Assembly (NCBI GenBank): GCA_035361075.1
Contig: DAOSBX010000003.1
Span: forward strand, 1-64,000
Origin: Candidatus Hydrogenedens sp.
GTDB taxonomy: Bacteria > Hydrogenedentota > Hydrogenedentia > Hydrogenedentales > Hydrogenedentaceae
Direction: 5' to 3'
Length of the DNA: 64,000 nucleotides
The translations under genes and the position numbers were made by a program. The notes beneath the pieces were generated by a model. The model saw only the letters and a list, made by a program, of their open reading frames with translations, was not told the origin of the DNA and ran no database searches. Below, one piece after another: positions 1 to 8,149 of the stretch. How positions within the stretch are numbered: position 1 is the stretch's first letter; each line of letters begins with the position of its first letter.

Positions 1-819
1 TTATATGCAAATCGTTTTTTGAAGCCAAATGCAAAAATTCCATCCGATGAGACAGGGACACGTCACCGTGTCGCTCAGAGAATGGCACAACAAGCCCATT
101 GTATTGTTGTTGCGGTGTCACAACGTCGTTCTTCGGTGACGATTTATGTGAATGATAAAAAGCATGTATTAGCCCCATTACCTACGTTGCTTAATAGAGC
201 GATGCAATCATTGCAGACCATTGAGAAATTTTTAGTTACAATGAATCAGTCTTTGCAAGATTTGACTATTCGCGAATTTCAAGATGTAGTAACTATCTTT
301 GATGTTTGCAAAACAATTCAAAGGACGCAGGTGGTTTTGAGGTTAGCAGATGAACTGAACCCAATTATTCTCGAATTAGGGACTGAAGGTCGGTTAATAC
401 AAATGCAATTGAAAGAACTATTAATTCCTGTTCCAGAGGCAGAACTGGTTATTAAAGATTATTACCGTGAACGGACTGGCTTCGATTACAATACTGTGTT
501 GCAAAAGATTCACGAATTATCACAAAATGAATTAATAGACCTCGGAAATATAAGTCAGATTTTAGGTTATAGTGCGAATCTTCGTTCTGTTGATATATAT
601 CTAACACCACGTGGTTATCGTATTTTAACAATGACGCATAGATTACCCACAGCATTGATAGAGAATCTTGTAACAAAATTTGGTGGATTTAAACAAATTT
701 TACATGCCTCAAAAGAGGACTTGATGGATGTCGAGGGGATAGGTGATGTCCTTGCGGAACGTATTAGAGGCAGTTTAAATTTATTACGTAGCCAGATGGG
801 ATTAGAATTTCGGAGGTAA
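1..819 (+). CDS. disA: DisA, diadenylate cyclase / DNA integrity scanning protein (5' truncated by window edge)
   Basis: DisA makes the second messenger c-di-AMP from two ATP and scans DNA for branched structures. The frame is open from base 1, so the start lies outside the window; about 270 residues are visible against roughly 360 in the family, so some 90 residues of the cyclase domain are missing. The nucleotide-binding motif GTRHR sits just inside the left edge, followed by the helical linker and a C-terminal helix-hairpin-helix region (GGFKQIL, then DVEGIGDVLAERI). The TTG at base 19 is an internal codon, not the start. The stop is one base before pyrK, whose ribosome binding site (GGAGG, 812-816) overlaps the end of this gene, so the genes are probably co-transcribed. 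Confidence 0.93.
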   Translation, partial: LYANRFLKPNAKIPSDETGTRHRVAQRMAQQAHCIVVAVSQRRSSVTIYVNDKKHVLAPLPTLLNRAMQSLQTIEKFLVTMNQSLQDLTIREFQDVVTIFDVCKTIQRTQVVLRLADELNPIILELGTEGRLIQMQLKELLIPVPEAELVIKDYYRERTGFDYNTVLQKIHELSQNELIDLGNISQILGYSANLRSVDIYLTPRGYRILTMTHRLPTALIENLVTKFGGFKQILHASKEDLMDVEGIGDVLAERIRGSLNLLRSQMGLEFRR

Positions 820-820
820 T

Positions 821-1621
821 ATGAAAAAAATTCATGAATGTATTATTAGATTGAATAATGAGGTTTCACCTAATCATTACCGCTTGGTATTGCAAAATAA
901 AGATATTCCTATCCATGCTTTGCCGGGGCAATTTGTGATGTTGGAAGTATCTACAGGGTATTATCCATTTCTTAGAAGGCCTATGTCGATTGAGAGAATA
1001 TTCCATGATGGCATATCAATTTTATATAAAGTCTGCGGAGAAGGGACAAAGATTTTATCAACGTTGTCAGCTGGTGAAAAAATAAATGTGCAGGGACCGT
1101 TAGGAAATTCATTCCCTCTTCCAGAAGATAATAAACGTTCTCTAATAGTGGCAGGAGGAATAGGTGTTGCTCCTTTCCCCGCATTGGTAGAAAAAATATT
1201 AAATATTAAAGGTATTGCTCCAGAAGTAATTTTAGCGGGAAAGACTTTTAACCATTTGTTATGTGAAAAAGATTTTCGACAAATGGGATGTAAAATCCAT
1301 TTAGTTACAGAAGATGGGAGTGCTGGTTATAATGGTATGGCAACAGATTTCCTTAAATCATTGGATTTGCCAGAAAATATACTTATTTATACATGTGGTC
1401 CTTTACCTATGATAAAAAATGTTCATGAGATATGTAATAAGAATGGGTGGCTATGCTATGCATCATTAGAAGCGGAGATGGCATGCGGTGAAGGTGTTTG
1501 TTTGGGTTGTGTTCTTCCAGCAAGGATTGAAGTAGAAAAAGAAATGATGGTTCGTGTTTGTAAAGAAGGGCCTATCTTTGATACACGGATAATTCTGTGG
1601 GACAAAATCGGAGAGGAATAA
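821..1621 (+). CDS. pyrK: PyrK, dihydroorotate dehydrogenase electron-transfer subunit
   Basis: PyrK is the FAD and [2Fe-2S] subunit that passes electrons from the class 1B dihydroorotate dehydrogenase to NAD+. Visible are the FAD-binding RRPMS motif (about residue 50), a glycine-rich NAD-binding stretch (GGIGVAPFPA) and the C-terminal cluster ligands in the pattern C-x4-C-x2-C-x16-C (CGEGVCLGC and the later VCKEG). The 266-residue length is normal. It lies one base before pyrD, as expected for subunits of one heterotetramer. GGAGG lies four bases before the ATG. Confidence 0.95.
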   Translation: MKKIHECIIRLNNEVSPNHYRLVLQNKDIPIHALPGQFVMLEVSTGYYPFLRRPMSIERIFHDGISILYKVCGEGTKILSTLSAGEKINVQGPLGNSFPLPEDNKRSLIVAGGIGVAPFPALVEKILNIKGIAPEVILAGKTFNHLLCEKDFRQMGCKIHLVTEDGSAGYNGMATDFLKSLDLPENILIYTCGPLPMIKNVHEICNKNGWLCYASLEAEMACGEGVCLGCVLPARIEVEKEMMVRVCKEGPIFDTRIILWDKIGEE

Positions 1622-1622
1622 T

Positions 1623-2555
1623 ATGAATGTAAACATGAAGGTAACCATTGGAAACTTAACATTAAAAAATCCTGTAACTGTTGCATCAGGTACGTTTGGC
1701 TATGGTGAGGAATATTCAGAATACTTTGATATATCTTGTTTAGGTGCGGTAACTGTAAAAAGTTTAACACTTAAACCACGTTTAGGGAATCCACCACCTC
1801 GTATTGTGGAGACGCCCGCAGGGATGTTAAATGCAATTGGGCTACAAAATGTGGGACTTGAGGTATATCTTAAGGAAAAACTTCCTTATTTACGGCAAAA
1901 GAAATGCACAATTATTGCTAACATCTATGGGACTTCAATACAGGAATATGAGGAATTAGCCGAAAGATTAGAAAAAGAAGGTGGGGCAGATGCTATTGAA
2001 ATGAATTTGTCTTGTCCAAATGTGCATGATGCACGGAGTAGATATAAATGTCCATTAGTTGCTCAATCGCCAGAATGGGTAGAAAAATACACAATGGCAG
2101 TTCGTTCAAAGATAAAACTACCCTTAATTGTAAAACTTTCACCGAACGTTACAGATATTACAGAGCCTGCAATCTCAGCTGAAAAGGGTGGGGCAGATGC
2201 TATATCAATAATAAATACATTATTAGGAATGAGTATTGATATAAAGACACAAAAGCCCAAATTAAAAAATGTTGTAGGCGGGTTAAGCGGACCTGCTATT
2301 CGACCTGTTGCAGTTAAGATGGTTTGGGATGTAAGTAGAACAGTAAAAATACCAGTGATTGGTATGGGTGGTATTTGTACTGTTAATGATGCGTTAGAAT
2401 TTATCTTTGCAGGTGCAAAGTTGATAGCTGTTGGTTCCTTTATATTTCGTGACCCCTTAGCACCAATAAAGATAATTCAGGGATTGGAAGAGTATTGCAA
2501 TTCTCACCGAATTGAAGATATTAATAAATTAATAGGTTCAGTAATTATTAGCTAA
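1623..2555 (+). CDS. pyrD: PyrD, dihydroorotate dehydrogenase, class 1B catalytic subunit
   Basis: This is the FMN-containing cytosolic enzyme oxidising dihydroorotate to orotate. The TIM-barrel protein of 310 residues has the N-terminal NPV-ASGTFGYG motif, the active-site loop with the class 1 base cysteine (NLSCPNV), a KLSPNVTDI strand and the phosphate-binding GMGGI near the C-terminus. Direct adjacency to pyrK and the cysteine base (rather than the serine of class 2) place it in class 1B. The ATG follows the pyrK stop after one base, with GAGGAA as binding site inside the end of pyrK. Confidence 0.95.
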   Translation: MNVNMKVTIGNLTLKNPVTVASGTFGYGEEYSEYFDISCLGAVTVKSLTLKPRLGNPPPRIVETPAGMLNAIGLQNVGLEVYLKEKLPYLRQKKCTIIANIYGTSIQEYEELAERLEKEGGADAIEMNLSCPNVHDARSRYKCPLVAQSPEWVEKYTMAVRSKIKLPLIVKLSPNVTDITEPAISAEKGGADAISIINTLLGMSIDIKTQKPKLKNVVGGLSGPAIRPVAVKMVWDVSRTVKIPVIGMGGICTVNDALEFIFAGAKLIAVGSFIFRDPLAPIKIIQGLEEYCNSHRIEDINKLIGSVIIS

Positions 2556-2584
2556 CACTTAAAATAATTAATAAAGAGGGAAAA

Positions 2585-3280
2585 ATGTCTGAGCGATTAA
2601 TTTTAGGTTTGGATGTAGATACCATTTCAGAAGTAAAACAAATTGTAAGTATGTGCCCACAATGTCTCTGGTATAAAGTAGGTAGTCAACTTTTTACTCG
2701 GTGTGGACATGGGGTCATAACTTTTCTTAAAGAACAGGGGAAAAAAATATTTCTTGACTTAAAATATCATGATATCCCAAATACAGTAAGAAATGCGGTA
2801 AAATCTGCTTGTAGTTTAGGAGTAGATATGTTGACTATTCATGCCTTAGGTGGAAGGCAAATGGTTAAGTATGCAAGAGAAGGTGTTGAAGGAACAAATG
2901 TTAAAATTATTGCAGTAACCATATTAACAAGCCATACCGAAGAGCAAATTCAGAAAGAATTAGGTATATCTTGGAAATTAGAAGATGCAGTGTATAACCT
3001 TGCTAATATGGCTCTAAGTGCTGGTGGACATGGTATAGTATGTTCTCCTGTAGAAATTGCTATTTTAAGGGCAAGGTTAGGAAATGATTTTCTGTTGATT
3101 ACTCCTGGTGTTCGTCCTACATGGGCATCAGAGACTCATGACCAAGCCCGTGTGATGACTCCAAAAGAGGCAATTCAACGTGGAGCAAATATGTTGGTTT
3201 TATCTCGTCCTATATTAAAAGCAGATAACCCAGGACATGCGTTTGACAATATTGTGAAGGAAATTGAACATGACCAATGA
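2585..3280 (+). CDS. pyrF: PyrF, orotidine 5'-phosphate decarboxylase
   Basis: The enzyme decarboxylates OMP to UMP, the last step of the pathway. The signature DLKYHDIPNTV carries the catalytic Asp-Lys-Asp set, preceded by GLDVD and followed by the phosphate-binding TPGVRP loop. The 231-residue length fits the bacterial PyrF family (group I). AGAGGG lies just upstream (about 2574-2579). The 3' end overlaps the start of pyrE by 11 bases, which suggests translational coupling. Confidence 0.95.
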   Translation: MSERLILGLDVDTISEVKQIVSMCPQCLWYKVGSQLFTRCGHGVITFLKEQGKKIFLDLKYHDIPNTVRNAVKSACSLGVDMLTIHALGGRQMVKYAREGVEGTNVKIIAVTILTSHTEEQIQKELGISWKLEDAVYNLANMALSAGGHGIVCSPVEIAILRARLGNDFLLITPGVRPTWASETHDQARVMTPKEAIQRGANMLVLSRPILKADNPGHAFDNIVKEIEHDQ

Positions 3281-3848
3281 TGAAGTTATCCAAATTTTTA
3301 TTCAGCATAAGGCTTTACTAAATGGCCATTTTGTTTATGCGAGTGGAAGACATGGAAATAAATTCCTTCAATTTTCACGCATTTTGCAATATCCGAAAGT
3401 AACCGAGCGATTGTGTTCAGAGTTAGCAACGTATTTTAAAGAATTCCATGTTAATTTAGTAGTTGGTCCAGCAACAGGCGGAATTGTTCTTGCATATGAG
3501 GTAGCACGACAACTTGGATGTCTGACAGCGTTTCTCGAAAAAGAGCCAGATAAAACAATGGCTATGAAACGTGGCTTTACCTTAGTAAAAGGCTGGAAAG
3601 TTATAGTTGTAGAAGATATTACTACGACAGGTGGTTCTGTCAAAAAATGTATAGAACATCTCCAGGGGCGAGGTGCTGAAATTGTCGGAGTTGGTTGTAT
3701 CGTTAATAGAAATCCAGGTAATGTATTGTTTGATGTGCCTTTTTTCTCATTAGCAGAAATAAATTTAGAAACATGGGAACCAGAAGAATGTCAACTATGT
3801 AAAGATGGACAATCTATTACAGAACCAGACAACATCCTTCTTACCTAA
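3270..3848 (+). CDS. pyrE: PyrE, orotate phosphoribosyltransferase
   Basis: PyrE joins orotate to PRPP to give OMP, the substrate of PyrF encoded just before it. The PRPP-binding motif VVEDITTTGGS is complete at about residues 112-122, and GRHG near residue 25 and GPATGG fit the fold. I chose the ATG at 3270 (192 residues) rather than the in-frame TTG at 3264, because AAGGAA (3257-3262) is well spaced for the ATG. The start lies inside pyrF. No pyrB, pyrC or carAB is present here, so the earlier pathway steps are encoded elsewhere. Confidence 0.94.
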   Translation: MTNDEVIQIFIQHKALLNGHFVYASGRHGNKFLQFSRILQYPKVTERLCSELATYFKEFHVNLVVGPATGGIVLAYEVARQLGCLTAFLEKEPDKTMAMKRGFTLVKGWKVIVVEDITTTGGSVKKCIEHLQGRGAEIVGVGCIVNRNPGNVLFDVPFFSLAEINLETWEPEECQLCKDGQSITEPDNILLT

Positions 3849-3884
3849 AAGATATAATATAAACTTATAGATATAGAGTAGGTT

Positions 3885-5183
3885 ATGAGAAGAAGGGAAG
3901 TAACACATAATAGAATCCCCATGAAAATGGTAAAACGTTTAGCAATCCTTGGGGGGAGTAGCGTATATATTCCAGCATTTCTATATGCTGTTATGAAGAA
4001 CAATTTAAGAATAAAAGAGATTGTATTGATAGGTAGAAATCCCGAAAAACTTGAGATAGTCTCGTCGTTTTGTAAAAGGATGGCTGATAATATAGGTTAT
4101 CCATTAAAGATAAAAAGTTCGGTTTCAATTGAGGAAGGGATAGAGGATGCTCAAATTATCATAAGTCACATTAGGGTCGGTGGCTTTTTAGCAAGGATTG
4201 ATTATGAAAAGAGACCTTTAAATTATGACTTGATTGGAGATGAGAGTTTTGGTGCTGGAAGTTTTATGAATGCTGTAAATACACTTCCCATAATGCTTGA
4301 AGTTGGAAAAATTATCGCCTTAATAAATCCCGATGCATGGCTAATAAATATGACCAATCCGATGGGGCTTGTTGTTGAAACGTTAACGAGATATGCAAAT
4401 CTAAAACACGTTATTGGAATATGTGAAACAACAGCAACTTACAAAAGAATTATTTCTGACATATTTAGAGTCCCAGAAAAGCAGGTTCGTATTCAATATA
4501 TTGGGTTATATCATTTGGGGGTTGTATGTGATGTGTTAATTAATGGTGAAAGTGTTATGGTGGAACTTATCGAGAAAATTGACAAAGAACTCCCAAATCA
4601 GTTTGACCATGAACTAATGTCTGTTTTTAATGTTATCCCTTCAAGAGCGTTAAGCATATTTCTTCGAAAAAATGAATACTTAAAAGAGCAACAACGGAAA
4701 CCACAGTTTCGCTCCGAAATGTTATATGAAAACGAGTCAAAAATTTTGAACATCTATAAAGACGAACAAATAAAAAGTATTCCTGATATTGTATATGAAC
4801 GGAATCCTATATGGTATGAAGATTTAATTGTTCCACTAATCCGTGATTTGCAAAGTATTTATTCAGAAGAACACATTATTTGTGTGCCAAATAAGGGATA
4901 TATCCCAGAATTTCCTTATGATACATCCGTAGAAATTCCGTGTGAAATCAGCAGAAACAGATTTAAACCTTCTATGAATACTAAATTGCCAGAAGTCTTT
5001 CGTGGTTTGTTACTCACAGCAAAAGAAAGTGATAGATTGATGATTGAATCAGTTATTAATCGGTCTTATGAATATGCACTTAAATCCCTAACAATAAATC
5101 CATTTGTGAATTCATATTCTTCTGCTAAATCATTTTTGGATGGGCTTGTAAAGGAAAGAAGAATAAATTGGCGGGAAACGTAA
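3885..5183 (+). CDS. GH4-family (alpha-galactosidase / 6-phospho-beta-glucosidase type) NAD-dependent protein, divergent
   Basis: GH4 enzymes cleave glycosides by an NAD+ and metal dependent redox mechanism in the cytoplasm. The N-terminus has a Rossmann motif (LAILGGSSVYIPAF) and an IGRN loop; NMTNPMGLV matches the family's NxTNP element. The usual cysteine metal ligand sits in GICETT rather than the common CN pair, and the histidine is in GLYHLG rather than GLNH, so the ligands are kept but their neighbours differ. Length (432) is normal for GH4. The substrate cannot be told. The ATG at 3885 has GAGTAGG upstream; an internal ATG at 3921 lacks a good binding site. A TATAAT-like sequence at 3853-3858 could mean its own promoter. 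Confidence 0.72.
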   Translation: MRRREVTHNRIPMKMVKRLAILGGSSVYIPAFLYAVMKNNLRIKEIVLIGRNPEKLEIVSSFCKRMADNIGYPLKIKSSVSIEEGIEDAQIIISHIRVGGFLARIDYEKRPLNYDLIGDESFGAGSFMNAVNTLPIMLEVGKIIALINPDAWLINMTNPMGLVVETLTRYANLKHVIGICETTATYKRIISDIFRVPEKQVRIQYIGLYHLGVVCDVLINGESVMVELIEKIDKELPNQFDHELMSVFNVIPSRALSIFLRKNEYLKEQQRKPQFRSEMLYENESKILNIYKDEQIKSIPDIVYERNPIWYEDLIVPLIRDLQSIYSEEHIICVPNKGYIPEFPYDTSVEIPCEISRNRFKPSMNTKLPEVFRGLLLTAKESDRLMIESVINRSYEYALKSLTINPFVNSYSSAKSFLDGLVKERRINWRET

Positions 5184-5198
5184 CGTTAATTTTTACTG

Positions 5199-5227
5199 TT
5201 TGTTTAAAAGTGCCATGATTAAACAAA
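5199..5227 (+). terminator. Possible terminator hairpin after the GH4-type gene
   Basis: Nine-base perfect inverted repeat (TTTGTTTAA and TTAAACAAA) with an 11-base loop, 16 bases after the stop codon. The stem is almost all A/T and no clear T-run follows, so function as an intrinsic terminator is uncertain. Confidence 0.3.
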
Positions 5228-5319
5228 TTATGAGATAATTAGATTAAATTGAATAATTTTAATGATAATAAAGCAAATAAAAGGATAAAATAAAACATAA
5301 AAAGTAAGAAAGGGATGAT

Positions 5320-6672
5320 ATGAAATCAAAATGGTTTATAATGTGTTTTTTGATAACAATATTTGTATTTTGTCTATTTTCGGGAGTTATAACAGCACAG
5401 AATATAAAAATTACTGGTGACAAGAGTTTGGATGCGTTGTTAAAATCTGACAATCTTGTGACAGTTATATTAAAAAACTCAGGTGCACAAGATGTTAACC
5501 TTAAATTAATTGAAGTACATCCCGAGTACTTGGTTTTTGAATCTGAAAAAGAGGAACGAGTGACGTATAAATTAGACCAGATTTCTGAAATTATAATTCA
5601 GAAGGAAAAAAGGGAAAAGACATCAGTTCAAATTATGCCAGGTATCACATTGCGGACAGAAGACAGAATGACCGTTGAAAGAGCATGGGTTCGTGTTGAA
5701 GAAATTTACAAATCTTCGGAGAGCAATCAGGACTTAAAAGTGGAATGTGCGGTTTTGCTCACTCTTCACAATTCTCAAGAAGCATCAGAATATTTGCAAA
5801 AGTTACTCGATGCCAATGAAATATCAACACAATTAGTATCCGCAAGAGGGATATATCTTACAGGAGGACAGGTGCCAACCGCTTTACTTAGAAGCGGTTT
5901 GGAGCATGGAAATCGTGCGGTTCGAATCCAATCAACAATATTAAGTGGTTTAGTAGGTTATCGGGATGGTATCCCATCGTTAATGAATATGCTACAGGAC
6001 AGGTCTGGAGAAATTAGTGGTCCTGCGGCTCGTGCATTAGCAATGTTAGGTGTTCGGGAAATTATTCCTAAATTATTAGAGATGTTATCTTCCCAGAACG
6101 AAGATAAGTCAGAATCAGCAGTCTATGCATTTGTAGAATTAGGTGGAGAGGATATAAAAGAACAATTAAGGCAAATCATTCCAAATTTACAAGGGATGGC
6201 ACAATATCGTGCAATAAAAGCACTTTTCTTTATGAAAGATCCTAACGGAAAAGCGTTACTCTCACAAATATTTGAAGATCAGGTAACATTAAGACCAGAA
6301 ATTGCTCTTTTACTTGCAAGAGAGCAAGAATGGAAAGCTCAACAATTTTTGAGGACACGATTAACCCGACGAGAAAATCCAACGGATTCTAATTTTATAT
6401 ATCGTGCTCGAGCCATTACCGCTTTATATGAAGGAGGAGACCCGACTGTTTTGCCTCAGTATCAAGAATTAATGCGAGAAGGAAGTCCTGTGGTTCGTAA
6501 GGAAGTGTGCAAACTTATATTTAAATTAGGGGATAAGAATTTATTAAAAATATTGCCTTCCTTAATTGAAAATCGGGAACCAGAGGTTGCATTTGAGGCT
6601 TGTCGTGCCGCTATTGGTGTAACCTTGCCTGAATACAGAAAAAGATACATTAGATTGAAGGGTGAACTGTGA
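5320..6672 (+). CDS. Secreted HEAT-repeat protein
   Basis: A Sec signal peptide is evident (MKSK, hydrophobic core to about residue 24, ending near VITAQ), so the protein is probably periplasmic. Residues about 30-90 form a small beta-rich segment (LVTVILKNSGAQDVNLKLI, then EYLVFESEKEE). From about residue 115 to the end the sequence is a series of helical pairs of HEAT/PBS-lyase type, with repeated patterns such as VRIQSTILSG, GPAARALAMLG, ESAVYAFVELG and VRKEVCKLIFKLG. Such solenoids bind partners; no enzymatic motif is visible and the role is unknown. A binding site (AAAGGGATG) precedes the ATG. The stop overlaps the start of the acylphosphatase gene. Confidence 0.8.
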   Translation: MKSKWFIMCFLITIFVFCLFSGVITAQNIKITGDKSLDALLKSDNLVTVILKNSGAQDVNLKLIEVHPEYLVFESEKEERVTYKLDQISEIIIQKEKREKTSVQIMPGITLRTEDRMTVERAWVRVEEIYKSSESNQDLKVECAVLLTLHNSQEASEYLQKLLDANEISTQLVSARGIYLTGGQVPTALLRSGLEHGNRAVRIQSTILSGLVGYRDGIPSLMNMLQDRSGEISGPAARALAMLGVREIIPKLLEMLSSQNEDKSESAVYAFVELGGEDIKEQLRQIIPNLQGMAQYRAIKALFFMKDPNGKALLSQIFEDQVTLRPEIALLLAREQEWKAQQFLRTRLTRRENPTDSNFIYRARAITALYEGGDPTVLPQYQELMREGSPVVRKEVCKLIFKLGDKNLLKILPSLIENREPEVAFEACRAAIGVTLPEYRKRYIRLKGEL

Positions 6673-6944
6673 GTTCAAAGCTTCATCTTGTAATTTATGG
6701 TATTGTCCAAGGTGTTGGTTTTCGATATGCGACATACCGTAAAGCAGTGCAATTAGGTTTGAGAGGTTGGGTTCGTAATAAAAAAGATGGAACTGTAGAA
6801 GCAGTGTTTGATGGACCTGAAGAAAAAGTGCAAGAGATGTTACTCTGGTGCCATAAAGGACCGCTTGGAGCTAAAGTTAGTCACGTAGATGTCTCTTGGG
6901 AAGAAACTTCGGAAAATTATACGACTTTTGAGATTAAATATTAA
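6669..6944 (+). CDS. acyP: Acylphosphatase
   Basis: Small cytosolic enzyme hydrolysing acyl phosphates. The 91 residues carry both signature parts: GIVQGVGFRYAT with the phosphate-binding arginine, and GWVRNKKDGTVEAVFDG with the catalytic asparagine. It starts with GTG that overlaps the stop of the preceding gene (GTGA, 6669-6672), which implies translational coupling to the HEAT-repeat gene. Biological substrate is unknown, as for most members. Confidence 0.95.
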   Translation: MSSKLHLVIYGIVQGVGFRYATYRKAVQLGLRGWVRNKKDGTVEAVFDGPEEKVQEMLLWCHKGPLGAKVSHVDVSWEETSENYTTFEIKY

Positions 6945-7147
6945 TTTTGGAACTATAACAGTACAATTAACATCAATATATAAACTATTTTATGCTATTT
7001 CCAAATTTATAAATATTTTGTAGAGAGAATCCGTCTCTAAATTCAGAGGATAAGTATGAAATTGAAATAAATATATTAGTTGAACCATAATAAATGTCAG
7101 ATTCAACCTAAGTATATAAAAACCCATCAAAAAGAAAGGAATATCTT

Positions 7148-8047
7148 ATGCAACAGCTTTTAATTTCCTCATTATTTATTTCTCTGGTGTTGTTTGTTTC
7201 CGTTATTCTGTTAGGCTCAAAGACATCTTTTGCGGATAACGAATTGTATACTGGAGGTGCTCCCAACGCGGAAGCCATCGGCTGGAAGATTGGTTGTCAG
7301 GCATACTCTTTTAATCGGTTTACATTCTTTGAAGCAATCGATAAAGTCGCTTCTATTGGACTTCACTATATCGAAGCATATCCAGGCCAGAAACTATCCA
7401 AAGAGACAGGTGATGTCGTGTTTGACCATAATATCTCTCCAGAACTACAACAGAAAGTAAAAGAAAAATTACAGCAAGCAAACGTAAAACTTATAAATTA
7501 TGGTGTTGTAAACCTTCCGAATAATGAAGAAGAATGCCGTAAGGTATTTGATTTCGCAAAAGCCATGGGGATAGAGACAATTGTATCCGAACCCCCTGCG
7601 AATGCAATGCAGCTTGTTGATAAACTGACAGGAGAATATGGTATTAAAGTAGCAATTCATAATCATCCTAAACCTTCTTTATATTGGGATTATAAAAAAG
7701 TTCTGGAAGTAACAAAAGATGTGAGTCCACGAATTGGTTCATGTGCCGATACAGGACATTGGATGCGTTCAGGAATTAAACCAATGGAAGCTATTGAGGC
7801 ATTAGGAACAAGAATCATATCGTTCCATTTAAAAGATTTAGGTGAGTTTGGGAAGAGAGATGCCCATGATGTTATTTGGGGAACAGGACAAGCAGATATA
7901 AAGGCAATATTGACATATCTTTATAAACAGGGATTTAAGGGAGTTTTTTCTATTGAATATGAATATAACTGGGAAAATTCACTTCCTGAGATATCTCAAT
8001 GTGTCAAGTATTTTGATGCTGTGGCGAAAGAACTTTCAGGAAAGTAG
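7148..8047 (+). CDS. Secreted sugar phosphate isomerase/epimerase-like TIM barrel (xylose isomerase-like)
   Basis: The protein has a long N-terminal hydrophobic signal (residues 1-30, ending about SFA-DN), then an AP-endonuclease-2 / xylose isomerase-like barrel. Putative metal ligands are spread as in the family: Glu in YIEAYPG, His in AIHNHPKPS, Asp/His in CADTGHWMRSG and Glu in FSIEYEYNW. Exported members of this group are common beside secreted glycoside-processing genes in PVC bacteria; the true substrate is unknown and the name isomerase is only a family label. GAAAGGAATATCTT precedes the ATG. The gene stands alone and is followed by a strong terminator at 8085-8120. Confidence 0.8.
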   Translation: MQQLLISSLFISLVLFVSVILLGSKTSFADNELYTGGAPNAEAIGWKIGCQAYSFNRFTFFEAIDKVASIGLHYIEAYPGQKLSKETGDVVFDHNISPELQQKVKEKLQQANVKLINYGVVNLPNNEEECRKVFDFAKAMGIETIVSEPPANAMQLVDKLTGEYGIKVAIHNHPKPSLYWDYKKVLEVTKDVSPRIGSCADTGHWMRSGIKPMEAIEALGTRIISFHLKDLGEFGKRDAHDVIWGTGQADIKAILTYLYKQGFKGVFSIEYEYNWENSLPEISQCVKYFDAVAKELSGK

Positions 8048-8084
8048 AGAACATACCATTACTAATATTCAAAATTGAATGAGG

Positions 8085-8120
8085 ATGGAGGTGTAAGAAT
8101 ACACCTCCATTTTATTTTAT
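8085..8120 (+). terminator. Intrinsic terminator
   Basis: Perfect 10-base stem (ATGGAGGTGT / ACACCTCCAT), extendable by one A-T pair to leave an AGAA tetraloop, followed directly by TTTATTTTAT. It ends transcription of the isomerase-like gene 38 bases after its stop. Confidence 0.87.
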
Positions 8121-8149
8121 GATAAACAATAAAATATTAAGAGGTACTT

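Noticed and set aside
7021..7045. Small inverted repeat AGAGA/TCTCT in the gap before the isomerase-like gene
   Set aside because: Stem of only five or six bases without T-run; no riboswitch or terminator can be supported.
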